A stretch of DNA of 64,000 bases from Blastocystis hominis. Lineage: Eukaryota; Sar; Bigyra; Opalinata; Blastocystidae. This document shows, piece after piece, positions 1-10,800 of this stretch. The DNA lies in contig NW_013171816.1 in the NCBI RefSeq assembly GCF_000151665.1, forward strand, positions 1,622,204-1,686,203, written 5' to 3'. Under the pieces are notes generated by a model. It was not told the origin of the DNA, did no database searches, and saw only the letters and a list, made by a program, of their open reading frames with translations. Position numbers and translations under genes: made by a program. Every line of letters begins with the position of its first letter. The stretch's first letter is position 1.

Positions 1-215
1 CCACCATTGGCCTTCCAAAAGATAGAACTAGCGACATTTTCGAAAGAATTAGTGATTTTATGTAAACAAAGAATCACACTTTATGATGATGTTGTTTTGA
101 ACGAATACTACTCTCTTTTGATGCACACTACTAGTACGGAACAGGAATCAATTTACTTTTGCTTTGTTGCCTCGATTCTTTTTGTGTTTGGTACTTGTTT
201 AAACACTTATGAGAG
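1..215. other. window edge, no gene assigned
   Basis: The + strand has one open frame through most of this stretch, but it starts without an ATG, shows no motif I recognise and runs in a different frame from the RNase P gene that begins at 216. It may be the 3' end of a gene that starts outside the window, or simple intergenic DNA. AT-rich, with a run near 181-200 rich in TTTG that could be a degenerate 3'-end signal. Confidence 0.2.
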
Positions 216-1844
216 ATGGACAAGCAATCCAAAGGGGCATATCGCAAGAAATTGCTGGAGAACATACAGAGTGGTAATATTAATGAACTCACAAGTGAAA
301 TAACGAATTTACTACAGTCTGAAATTATTGAATGGTATTGTTAACTTGATTTCATCAACTTCAGGGATCTTGTTACTTTGGTTCTCTCTATGATTCCAAA
401 AATGGAGAATTCGAGTCGCTTATTTGATACGTGCGTTTCTTTGTTGAATGGGCGTCAAGATATCCCAGAGAATACTTGTTCGTCCATTCTAACAGACTAC
501 GCACATTTTGAAAGAGTAGACGATGCTTTGGGAATGCTTGAAACGATGAAACAGAATGGAATCGAACTCAGGTGGAAGTCACTAGTATGCTTTTTATTTT
601 TTAGAAATCGCCATGTCTCTCCATTGATCGATTTAGCAAACAAGAAAAAGGACATACAGATTATGGAGCACATCGACCTGATTCTCTCCCAGTCATCACT
701 CAAAGTCAATCAATCCGTCCGTTCCAAAGAATTGTTATTTTGTTTTTTTGCTCTTAGTTTTTCGTGATTTGTATAGATTCTCAAACAAATAATATCGATC
801 GAATCATAGAAACTCTTCGCAAAATAGCTCGAGAAGAGGACTTTATTCACGAACCTTCCGTCATCCAAGCTCTTCAGAAGTTCTGTGTTTTGTACTGATT
901 TCAAACACTTTCCACGCAGAAATCCATCATGGAGTTGCTCTCCCATGCAAATCAAAGGCGCATCTTGTTCCCATTGCCACGAACAGCTTCAAAAGTACCA
1001 TCTCACGAACGATCAACGGGATTTGTTGCTTCTTGGTATCGAAGCCATGACACGTTTGCTTATTTTTTCTCTCTCTTTAACTCTAAGAAACATCACAAAA
1101 CCGTTCTCAAGCCTTTCAACAATTCAAAAAAGCAGTCGATTCCTTTGACTACGACGTAGTCATCGATGGAGCCAACGTCGGCTTCTCCACCTCCAATCGT
1201 CGCGAAGCGTCCCAAACTCCCTTTTCTCTTCGCGTAAACGACATCCAAACAGCTGTCGATTCTTTTCTCGACCAACACAAACGTCCCTTAGTAATTCTCC
1301 ACAATTATCACATTCGACACTTAAAACGATTCCAACCGCAGCAGCTCGCCGTTCTCGACGTTTTCTCTCCATCAAACTCCATCACTTTTAGCAGCTCCAA
1401 GCGAATCGAATGTTGTACTATGTGCAACAGGGATCAAACGATGACTGGTATTGGCTATACGCTTCGCTGCGTCGTCCGAATTGCTTCGTGAGTAAGCGAA
1501 GTCCAGTTGATTTGTAGCTGCTGTCGAACGATCAGATGCGGGACCATTTGTTCCAGGCGGAGCATGAGGAGCAGCTGCTGAGGAAATATAGAGAGGAAAC
1601 ACAGATTACGTACCGGTTTGTTTTGAATGCCGAGAAAAAACAAAAGTTGAAATTGTACTTTCCAAAACCATACTCCACTTGCATTCAGGTAGATTTTCGA
1701 AAGGATTGTCAGAAATAGGAGTTTCGTAACGGGTTTCACCTCCCTGTGGGAAAAATGGAACTGTCGACTGTTCATGTGGATCGATGGTTCTGTTTCCTAA
1801 ACAAAATGGCAAGTCTGTCACAGTTTGCGAGACGTATCCATTAG
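216..1844 (+). CDS. PRORP: protein-only RNase P (PRORP)
   Basis: Removes 5' leaders from pre-tRNA without an RNA subunit. Eight predicted introns (first 335-364, 30 nt) must be removed. The N-terminal half is helical and fits a short PPR array (residues about 45-170). A CxxC pair and a C-terminal partner, the PRORP structural zinc site, follow at about 1,000 (CSHC). The metallonuclease (NYN) domain begins with VIDGANVGF near 1,160 and continues with SNDDWYWLY and SNDQMRDH, which carry the catalytic aspartates known for the family; PYSTCIQ and a WFCF stretch close the protein. The stop is an encoded TAG. The start MDKQSKGAYRKK is not a clear organelle-targeting peptide, so nuclear location is possible. 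Family assignment is firm; exon edges are inferred. Confidence 0.9.
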
Positions 1845-1972
1845 CAGGAGAAAAGTTTGCTAGTTTGCTAGTTTGTTTGAAACATTGTTCACATTTTTCT
1901 TTGTACTGCATAACTCCTGGGAAAAAGACTGAATAATCATCTCAAAACTGTGTAATCACGTTCGGTAGCGTA

Positions 1973-3931
1973 ATGAACCTGAATAACCCGTTTGATCTGA
2001 ATTCTCTCAATAACGGAGATGCAAGCGGGGATGATTCTACAAAGGTCATGAGTCCTGAAGGTATTAGCCGTTACTTTAATCTATGCGTAGAAAAGGAAGA
2101 TGAGAAAGTTGAGGAGTGGATTTCCAGAATACGAAGCGAGATTGATGCGGATCACACTTCTTGTACACCGGACACCTCAAAGTATATGAAAACCATATCT
2201 CTGCTGATCGAGGAAATCAAGAAGAAGCACAGCCCACAAGTAATAGTAGATGTACTTCATCGATATTTACTGCTAAATATAAGATTTTTCATCTCTTTTC
2301 TTCGATGTGCACTTACAGCAGTCAGTATGTAACAAAACTTTGTAAATCCGGGATTCTCAACATAATTCGAACCCATTTAGATAAAGAAAATACTCGTATC
2401 CAGGAGATTGCCACTATTCTCCTTGGAGACGTCGTCAAATTATATGCGAGTCCATCTAAAGCATACACAAAAGGAGATAAATTCGATATGACTGTGCGAG
2501 CATCGGTAATGAGTCATGATTTTATATCTCGGCTAGTCAGGATGATCGTAAAGCCAGATCAATCAGTTCAACTCCAAAAAGCGTGCTTTTGGTGCTTATC
2601 ACAATATAATAATGAAATCCAATTTTCGGAGGATGATTGCATTCAAGTGCTGGCCACGATCAACATCCTTCTAAACGGAACCGTACTCTTATTTTTATTA
2701 ACCTCGCCTAATCATCTAGGCTGATGAAGACTTACTGATCAACATTTGCAACGCCATCACGCCGCACTTCGTTCAACAAACAACCGTCATCGTATCCCTT
2801 TCTTTTTTTCCACTTTTCCCCAGTACTTAATCGCCTCCTGCGTTATCCCCAACATCATCGAGTTGTTGGCGTATCCCTCCATCCAGGTAGTCTCTTGTTC
2901 GCTCCGTGTCGTCGGCTATGTCGTGGCTCTCGATCGAAACGAGAAGGAAAACATCGATTACACCGAGGTTCCCATACCCAAACGCCTCCATTTCTAGTAC
3001 GTTGTGGACTGTGGAGTCGTCAAATATCTCCGAAAACTCCTCGAATCGCCGGATCTGAGCATCGTGAAGTCGGTTTGCTGGACGATTTCGAATATAATCG
3101 CGGGGACGCCTGAGCAAGTCGGTCGTGGACGGGAGTTTCGAAGAGTAGATTCAGTCGATCATCGACAATAATTGTATTCCCAAGATTTTGTCGCTGTTGA
3201 AGTCGGACATGGGGAAGGATATCAAGACCGACGCGAATTGGGTGTTTTTGAACGCGCCGACATGCGGAAGCGACGAGCAAATCGACTATTTTGTGAAGGA
3301 AGGGATCATTGAGTTTTTAATCTCGCTGCTCCAAACCGAAAATCAATGTCAAGACGTCGAGGACGCGATCTACGCGATTATTGTTGGCTTGGAAGGATGG
3401 AATGAGGCGTAGAGAGCAGGCGATCGGGTCGCAGGTCCCGGAAAAGCCAATCCGTACATTTCGTATATCAGTGCATGGACGCTCCACGAAATCGCATCGA
3501 ACCCGCAGAATAAGCAGCAGAAGCAAGCCGAAGCGCTGCTGAACAATCTGTTCTGTCAGTGTGGGATTTGCCATCAGTTTTACTAGTATGACAGCGAGGC
3601 GGGGTTAAGCGTAGTGTGAAGGATCTCTCGCTGAAGAAGTGCGATGAGTGCAACTGTCTGGTCTGCGAAAACTGCGACTGCTCTGTGTATCATTTAGATT
3701 ATCAGCTGAAGCATTGGGAAGAGGTGGGATGTGCGGGGATGTGGTTATGGGCAGAACGAAAGGATCGAGTCCAAGAAGCGATCGAAAAGGAAAAACCGGA
3801 AAGCCGCTCCGCCCAAACCGGGCGAGAAGGAAATCACGCTGACCGAGGCAGAACTGGACTCGTTTAAGACGATTCTGGCCTCGTTTCTCGAAGATTTTGA
3901 CATGATCAAAGTTTCTCAAATGTTACAGTAG
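1973..3931 (+). CDS. importin alpha (karyopherin alpha), unusual C-terminus
   Basis: Armadillo-repeat adaptor that links nuclear-localisation-signal cargo to importin beta. Eight introns of about 29-38 nt are predicted; with them removed, hallmark ARM motifs read through, including VCWTISNI, ANWVFLNA and SDEQIDYFVKEG. Two points are odd. The N-terminus (MNLNNPFDLNSLNNG) lacks the Arg/Lys-rich importin-beta-binding segment. After the last ARM repeat there is a Cys-rich tail (CQCGICHQFY, then CDECNCLVCENCDC and HLDYQLKHWEE, a possible zinc finger), a strongly basic patch (SKKRSKRKNRK) and a short helical end. The Cys tail depends on a 29-nt intron (gtatgac...cgtag near 3,592). Convergent with the importin-7 gene, which stops 58 bp away. 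Confidence 0.9.
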
Positions 3932-3989
3932 TAGTAAAAAGTATCGTGTTTGCCACAAACATTCCCAAACAAACTAACATCCTCATCGC

Positions 3990-6900
3990 TTACTGCTGCT
4001 CCTCCTCAAAAGTCAGCTTCATCAGCTCATCTACAAACGACGCGATATCCGGGGTCAGAGACTTGAAGACCGCGTTGGCCACGTCCGGCTTCGAGTTTCC
4101 AAAGATCCTCACGCACTGCTGCACATACGCCACGTAGTTAATCTTTGTCACCGCATTGTACAGATCCTGGTCGATCTCCACGAAGTCCATTCCACAGCCG
4201 CCTCCAATTTCCTGCAAGTGGCGCAGCTCGTCGTCCGTCAGATCCTCGCTCTTCACGTCGTTCTCATCGTCGTATCCCCAGTCGTTCTCCTTGAAGTTCT
4301 GGCCCTGGATCCGCTCCAGCAGCAGGTTGTAGTCGATCTCCTCCTCCTCTTCGTTCGGCTGCGTCTCGTTCGCCATGCGCAGCAGCGTCATGCTGCCAGC
4401 GAAGATATGGTTATATGCGTTCTGGTATGACGCGGGGAGCTGCTCTTGCGGCATGGCGAGCAGAGCGGCGAGCGCCATCGTGCCGATCTTGCAAGGGAAG
4501 AAGGAAGTGAAGGAGTCGAGATAGCTGAGCATGTCGATGAGGAAAGTGTCCGCGTAGCCGAGCTCCTGCATGCAGGCCATGGCGCGAGAACGATCGATGA
4601 TGATCGCAGAGCAGACCACGAGAAGGGCACGAACCTGCGAGGTGAGAAAAGGGCTCTATGACAAGCCAAAGGGACACCAAAGGGACACCAAGGGGACAGC
4701 AACAATCAATGAATCAAAGAATCACTCAATGACCCGTTCATGCATTCACACTACTACTTACGATGCTCTCACGAATCTCGTCCAGCGTGTATTCAATCAC
4801 TTCGGCGTCTTCCTCCGAAGGGTTGTTCATCAATTCCTGGATCTCGTTCTTCTTCTTCTCCACGAACTGTATCACAATCTGCATGGCGGGCTTCAGCACG
4901 ACGTCCGTCTGCTCTGCACATCAGCGCTCTCCCTCAGTCCTACCCATGTAATAGTGGATGATGATCATCAGAATGGCCATCGCGTAGCACTGCTCCACAT
5001 CGCTGATTTCCGAATCGAACGCCACGCTGCTCACGAAATCGTACATCATCTCCAGATAGCTCTTGCCGTTGAACTGATGATCCAGCATGCCTGATCCCGG
5101 AATGCTCATGTAGCAGTCCACCACAGGGAAGAATCCGCCGATGTAGTCGATCGCCTGCATCTGGATGATCGAGACCAGGCGCGGGAAGAGCTCCCAGATC
5201 ATGTTCTGCGTCGTGCGCGCGTTGGCGTAGAAGTTGGCGAAGGTGCGAACGATCATCAGACTGGCGTCGTAGAAATCGCACTCGTTGTTCGAGAACACCT
5301 CGATGATCGTGGGCATCACGGCAGTGACCACGGTATCGTAGTACTGAGGATTCTCGCAGCCGTTAATCACGATGCTGCTGATGCAATCGATGGTGCTCAT
5401 GGCAGTGAACACCGCGTTGTCGTTGTCCTCGTCCTTCTTGTAGTCCTTGAAAGCCGACAGCAAAATGCTCAGAATGTCGGCACTCATCGGCAGCAGGCGG
5501 CCTTCGTACATGTTGATGAGGATGTCGAAGGCCTGCATGACTTCTTCCACAGCCACTTTCTGCAGAATGAAGATGTAGCGCTCCACGATGTGCTGGAGGT
5601 TCTGACCGAGGTACTCGAAGCAGGCCGACTCCTTTGAGAAGAAGGCTTGCAAGCTGAGAGCCGCGCTGATGCAGACGGAGAAATCCTGATCGTCCAGAAG
5701 GCCAACCATGTTCGCAACCACGCTCATTAAGTGATCGGGACTGAAGTTGAGCTTGTGGTAGGCGGCGTAGATACGGCATGCTCGGGAACGGAGAATTCCC
5801 ACAAAGGATGAGAACTCGGGATACACGAATTTAACGAGAACATCTTCCTAAAAGGAGGTGAGAGAGGGTTCAACACAGCAAGGGTTTAAGAGCAATGATT
5901 CATGCTGGAATTTCTCTTGGAATGCTGTGCGAGATGGACGGATCTCGGATCTCGGATCTCGGATCTCGGATCTCAGAAAGCAACGCCACGTCATCGAGTC
6001 TCCTCTCAGACGAAAGATGGATTTGCATTTCATCCTCGCATCCATCGAGCAACGAAGGAACGTCAGAATCGTTGGTTTTCACGTCAGCGAGTCTCCTCTC
6101 AGACGAAACACGGACAACGTTTACATCACTCTTCCTTCCTTCCAATCATTGATTCATTGATTCATTGATTCATTGATTCATTGATTCATTGATTCATTGA
6201 TTCATTGATTCATTGATTCATTCAAAGCCATCAGAAAAGGTTAAGGTCACGTCAACGAGTCTCCTCTCAGAAACACGGACCTCATTTTCATCCCGTGAGC
6301 CAGCGAATCAAACATCCATCCCAATTCAATTCAATTCAATTCAATTCAATTCAATTCAATTCAATTCAATTCAATTCAATTCAATTCAATTCAAATCAAA
6401 TCAAATCACTCTACTTACCACCGACACTCTAAGATTATCCTTGCTCAGCAGGTTGGGCGCCAGCAGCTCCAACGCGTACAGCATCCACTCCTTCGCCAAG
6501 AAATCGCGCTGCTCCGGATTGGTATTATCATACACATTGAACGACTCGGTCAGATAATTGAGGAACAGAGCCAGAATATCATTCGCTCGCACCTTGCTGA
6601 GATACACCAAGAAATTGCCCGCTTCCACGCGCACGTTGCTGAACTCGTAGTACATGTCGTGCACGTGCACCACGAACTGGATCGGATCCTCCTTCCACAG
6701 CTCCACCTCCTCCTTGGTGAGCGCCAGGGCCTTCGGCAACACCTCGTTGATGATGAAGGGCATGTGGGTCTTCAACGATCGGTAGAGCACGGCGATGTCC
6801 GTGATGTCCTTCAAGAAGGTGAACAGCTTGATCGCCACTTTGTTGTAATAGTACACCGACTAGAATCAGAGCCTTCTCCTCTCTCCTACAGTCTTGTACA

Positions 6901-8024
6901 CATTCAGCTGTTCCAGCACCATGGTGAGGATGCTGGGGGCGAAGTTCTGAATCCACACGTTGTACTCTTGATGATCCTTCATGCTACCGTTCACTCCCTC
7001 GCGCGTCTCTACTTCAAGAAGTTGTGGTTCACTCGCAGGATCGTTGTCATGCACCATTTCTTCACGTGCCATTCAGGGAACGTCGCCTTCTCCTGCACGC
7101 TCACCGTGGGATCGTTGTTCTCCGGATTGATCGCCGGCATCTGAATCAATTGCTACCCTCACAACCCGCCCGCAAGGCTATACGCAAAGCAGAGGAATCC
7201 AGGTCGACAGGTCGTTGATCGCGATCACAGACTGGTCCATTTCGCTCAGGTCCAGAGAGGTGTAGTACATCTTGACGACCAGGTGCAGAATCTGCAGGTT
7301 TTCTTGCGAAGGGGAGGCTTTCTGCCGGTCAAACGCTCATGCCAAGACTACGAAGGAGGTCTGGATCCATTGAAGAATCGCAGGGAAAAAGTGCTGGGTG
7401 AGCTGATGGACAGGCTCCTTCGTGGTACGGTATTGGAAGCACCGCAACATACACTACCACTGTGAACAAACGTCCGAGACGATTACCAGAATGACATAAA
7501 TGGCATTATAAAAATGTTGAAGATTTCCGGACTGCATCTCGCTCTCGATCTGGGAAATGCACTCGGGCCACTGAGCAAAGTCTGCCTAGTTCATAACGGA
7601 AAAACGGACATGCGTACACTAGTGATCTCCTGGACGGCAAGACCCATCAAATGTGCCACTGATATATCTTGTTGTGAACAGAGCACGGGAATGATGTTCT
7701 GGCGGAGAACAGCCTTGTCTTCAGCAGAAATGGCATTAGAACTGTCCGTATCGTAGCGATTACGAAGACGGTTCTTCAGGGCGATAGAAGCGCTCTAGCA
7801 GTCAGACAAACACAGATAACACTACTTGCTTCAGAGTGTGAGGTAGACCGTCTTGGCTCAAAATTGACAAAAGAGCAGGGAAAAATCCAGGAGCATTTGT
7901 CAGCTATCCGTTACTCCACTCTCTACATCATTACCTCGTTTAACACTCTTTCTGCTTCTTTACGGACATTGTTGTCCTTATCGTTTGTATCCGTTAAGGC
8001 TTTTATCACGATATTCAGATCCAT
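3990..8024 (-). CDS. importin-7/8-like karyopherin (IPO7/Sxm1/Nmd5 type)
   Basis: Importin-beta-family HEAT-repeat transport receptor. Chosen start is MDLNIVIKALTDT at 8,024, which gives the usual N-terminus followed by ADFAQWPECI, matching the conserved importin-7 segment. Further exons read TFPEWHVKKW, LWKEDPIQFVVHVHD, RSRACRIYAAYHKL and an acidic C-terminal block (NEEEEEIDYN) before DFVEIDQDLYNA, all in family order. About ten introns; most are near 30 nt, one is about 125 nt (near 4,636-4,761) and one is 571 nt and repeat-filled (5,848-6,418). The likely 3' signal is an AGTTTGTT variant near 3,966-3,975. Head to head with eL22. Confidence 0.9.
5848..6418 (-). repeat. 571-nt intron made of simple and modular repeats
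   Basis: Lies between importin exons ending LSKDNLRVSV and beginning EDVLVKFVYPEF, with GTAAG donor at 6,418 and TTTTAG acceptor at 5,848. On the + strand it holds four copies of GGATCTC (about 5,939-5,973), three copies of a longer unit around GAGTCTCCTCTCAGA (near 5,996, 6,088 and 6,259), about ten ATTGATTC units (6,146-6,222) and a long (AATTC)n run (6,325-6,393). Roughly eighteen times longer than neighbouring introns. Confidence 0.8.
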
Positions 8025-8451
8025 GTCTACAATCAAGGGTTAGACTTCTGTTCAGTTTAATTACCATAAAAATAGAGTCCTAGTCACTTATTCATACCTA
8101 TTACAATTCTTCCTCCTTGAAGGTATTTTATTGTTAAACCACAAATGTAGTGACAGAAAAACGGCAGATTTTTCATCCTTGTTTTGATCTGTACTAATAG
8201 CCACTTTCTGCAAATCTGAAGCGGTTGCACGTACCCAACGCTGATACAGAATGAGAAAACGCAATGTATTATTCATTTCACTTTTTTTCGTTTTTTCCTG
8301 ATTCTTTTATTGAGGCAATGATAATCACAACATTATTAGATGAGAACGTTGAAATGGATTATGTACATTGGAAATAATCGCGGGAATTTCACTAATGATC
8401 GTTTTCCATACATTTCTATATACTAGTCTTTTCTACTTAATATCATGGCCC
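8025..8451. promoter_or_regulatory. divergent intergenic region, importin-7 / eL22
   Basis: Separates two head-to-head genes, so it should carry both promoters. A 62-codon minus-strand open frame (8,088-8,276) lies here; it resembles nothing I know and may be chance or a 5' UTR. I see no TATA-like or other element I can defend. Confidence 0.4.
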
Positions 8452-8961
8452 ATGTATGTACATGACGGAGTGAAGCGGAAGGGATCGAATCGCGGTCCAA
8501 TCTTGTTTCTTTTGCGAACTCAGACTAATGGTTTGTATAGATTGCTAAGAAGGTTGAATTCACTATTGATTGCTCTGAGCCTATGAAGGATCACGTTATG
8601 GACATGCCCTCTTTTGTACGTTCTGTTTTTGCTAAATGAGGAGTAGGAGAAGTTTTTGGCGGAGCACATTAAGGTGAACAACAAGACGAACAACCTGGGA
8701 GATCTGATTTCTGTATCTAGCGCTGATACCAAGCTGACTGTTGCTGTGTCTTGTCCTATGGCCAAGAGATATTTAAAGGTGTGAATTAGTAGTAACGAAA
8801 GTTATTTGCTAGTACCTTACCAAGAAGTACCTCAAGAAGCAACAGCTGCGTGATTATCTCCGTGTGATTGCTGATGGAAAGACTAGCTACAAGGTTCGTC
8901 GCCTCTTGTTGTTGTTAACATGTAGCTCAAGTATTTCAACGTGGAGAAGGACGAGGAATAA
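8452..8961 (+). CDS. RPL22: 60S ribosomal protein eL22
   Basis: Large-subunit ribosomal protein. Exons give IAKKVEFTIDCSEPMKDH, then FEKFLAEHIKVNNK, SADTKLTVAVSCPMAKRYLK, YLTKKYLKKQQLRDYLRV and LKYFNVEKDEE, which is eL22 from near its N-terminus to its acidic end. Introns of about 30-34 nt interrupt after DMPSF, RYLK and SYK. The first exon is uncertain: the codon before IAKK is TAG, so an intron must end there, and the start at 8,452 (MYVHDG) is the best in-frame choice. Encoded TAA stop at 8,959; TGTTTG repeats follow 25 nt later. Usual family length, about 115 residues. Confidence 0.9.
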
Positions 8962-8985
8962 AACGTTTTGGGGTTTTGTGCTATT

Positions 8986-9013
8986 TGTTTGTTTGTTTGT
9001 TTGTTTGTTTGTT
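8986..9013 (+). terminator. polyadenylation motif run for eL22
   Basis: TGTTTGTT followed by further TTTG units, 25 nt after the eL22 stop. The same bases lie just beyond the likely 3' end of the convergent minus-strand gene, so the two transcripts end almost on top of each other. Confidence 0.75.
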
Positions 9014-9023
9014 GTAATAAACA

Positions 9024-10656
9024 CCAATACCACCAGTCCTTATCATCAAGGTCACGACGAACTGCGCGTTCTTCGTCCAGGCAGTTTTGATAGCCCTCGA
9101 ATTCTCCACGAATCAGATGCTTCCACTTCTTCATACGTACCTCATCCAGATTTTCCTATGTGTCAACCATCCATCCAACGAAAACCAGAAGCGATTCTAC
9201 AGTCACTTCCTTGACTTCAACTTCCTCCTTGACTTCCTCCTCCTCCTTAACTTCCACTTCCTCCTCCTTAACTTCCACTTCCTCCTCCTTAACTTCCACT
9301 TCCTCCTCCTTAACTTCCACTTCCTCTTTCTCTTCCTCCTTGTTCTGACCATTTCGCTGCTTCTCCAAATCATCAAACACCTTCTCGTTCACGGATTGTC
9401 GAATATACGTATCCTCCATTATCAGCAGGCGATTCAGTGGCATGTATTTTCCCACCCTGGCACCCTTCATCTGTCTCTCCATACACGCCATCACCTCCAG
9501 GAAATCATACATCTCCAATCCCTCCTTCGCTTCCTTCTCCAACGCCTCCACCAAGGCAACAGGCTTCATCTGGCGATCGCGCTGACTCACGATCTTATTC
9601 GCCCAATTCGGCACAAAGCCCGAATTCTTGAACTCCACCTTCGTCTTCTCCTGCATCTGCTTCACCAGGTCGAGAACCTTCTCCTGTGGAATCACCAACT
9701 TCTCGCCTACATCGAACCGCCCTCTCTTCTCTACCCTTCTTCTCGCACCAGCAATTGAAGTACGTAGAGCCCAAATCCACACCAGTGCTCGTCAACGGCG
9801 ATGTATTGAAGTAATACTCTCCCTATTCTTTAGAGAAGCCTCCAAACACAACAATGACATACAGAGCGAAGCTGTTCGGCTGGTAGTCGAACTTGATCAG
9901 CATTTCTAACAGCTTGTCCTTGGACAGCGGCGCTTTCGTATCGATGTTCAGCTCCAACGTGGAGAACCACTACGCGTTTTTTTCATGCCCTGATGCTTAC
10001 TTGAGAGAAGAAGTCGATTACGTCTCCCATGGTCTGGAAATTCAGCGGATTCTCTACGACTGATGCATGATTACAGATCTTACCCTTCATGATGCTGCTG
10101 ATTAAACGGTCATAATAGTAGCTCATGTTGTAGTGGCGGTACTAATGTGTGAATCAATGGGATGGATTCCTACGTAGTGGTCTAGATTCTTGGGGACAAG
10201 ATACAGCATCTCGCGAATGTCACTATCATTACCACCCTTGGGCTTGGTTACACAGGCGAGGTGGTCATTTCTGTAGTGCATAAAGAGCGTACCACCGACT
10301 CCAGCAAGTACCACAGCGCCACCAACAGTATACTTCACGAATCTCTATTCGTTTAGTCTTTTTCCAACTTACATACCTTTAATGTCTTTTTCGGCTTTGC
10401 GGGGTTGGGACCTTGCGGACCCTTGGGGCCTTGTGGACCTTTCGGAATCTGAGCACCTTTAGCAGCAGCAGCCGAAGCTTGAGAAGTGGCAGTTTGCGCA
10501 CTCTTGACAGTACTTGCTGAAGCAGCTCCTGTTGCAGCCTCTGCAGCGGCCTTTGCCTCTGCTCCTGCGAAACGCTTTAAGATAACCACAAAACAAAGGG
10601 AGTACTCTGAAACATCTGGCAGTCAGTCTTGCGGTGGGTGAAAGAAGTCTTTGCAT
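9024..10656 (-). CDS. organelle-targeted single-pass membrane protein, family unknown
   Basis: Start at 10,656 gives MQRLLSPTARLTARCFRRFA, a good mitochondrial-type presequence, so the protein probably enters the mitochondrion-related organelle. Next come an Ala-rich stretch, a Pro-Gly segment (GPQGPKGPQGP), and a transmembrane helix near YTVGGAVVLAGVGGTLF. The larger C-terminal part (RLISSIMKENPLNFQ, DVIDFFSQWFSTLEL, YFNCWCEKKGEK, RDRQMKPVALVEALEKE) should face the inter-membrane space or matrix; it contains an in-frame repeat of KEEEVEV (9,220-9,330) before a charged end (KKWKHLIRGEFEGYQ). I do not recognise the family. No encoded stop precedes the end; a TGTTTATT motif at 9,016-9,023 suggests a polyadenylation-made stop after DDKDWW. 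Confidence 0.65.
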
Positions 10657-10746
10657 GTCCTACAAAGATATAGAGCATGTTGCACCTCATACTAGATTAT
10701 TCGAAAGCGATCAAAGCAAAAAATGGCAAAACCCTCAAATTACTTT

Positions 10747-10754
10747 AACAAACA
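10747..10754 (-). terminator. TGTTTGTT polyadenylation motif of the C2 gene
   Basis: Exact TGTTTGTT on the minus strand, 46 nt beyond the encoded TAA of the C2-domain gene. Confidence 0.75.
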
Positions 10755-10800
10755 CTCTGCGATCCACTAAACAGACACATGGGACAAAAGTATTGAACAG

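Noticed and set aside
2990-3610. TAG read as a sense codon (several in-frame TAGs inside importin alpha)
   Set aside because: Each TAG is the end of a GT...TAG stretch of about 28-38 nt whose removal restores the known protein; genuine stops (TAG, TAA, TGA) are used at gene ends.
3410-3620. Introns of only 11 nt (gtagagagcag, gttaagcgtag)
   Set aside because: Alternative 29- and 30-nt introns at the same places keep the frame and better match importin alpha.
9220-9330. CRISPR-like or satellite array of CTTCCTCCTCCTTAA units
   Set aside because: The units have no spacers and translate in frame as KEEEVEV within the organelle protein.
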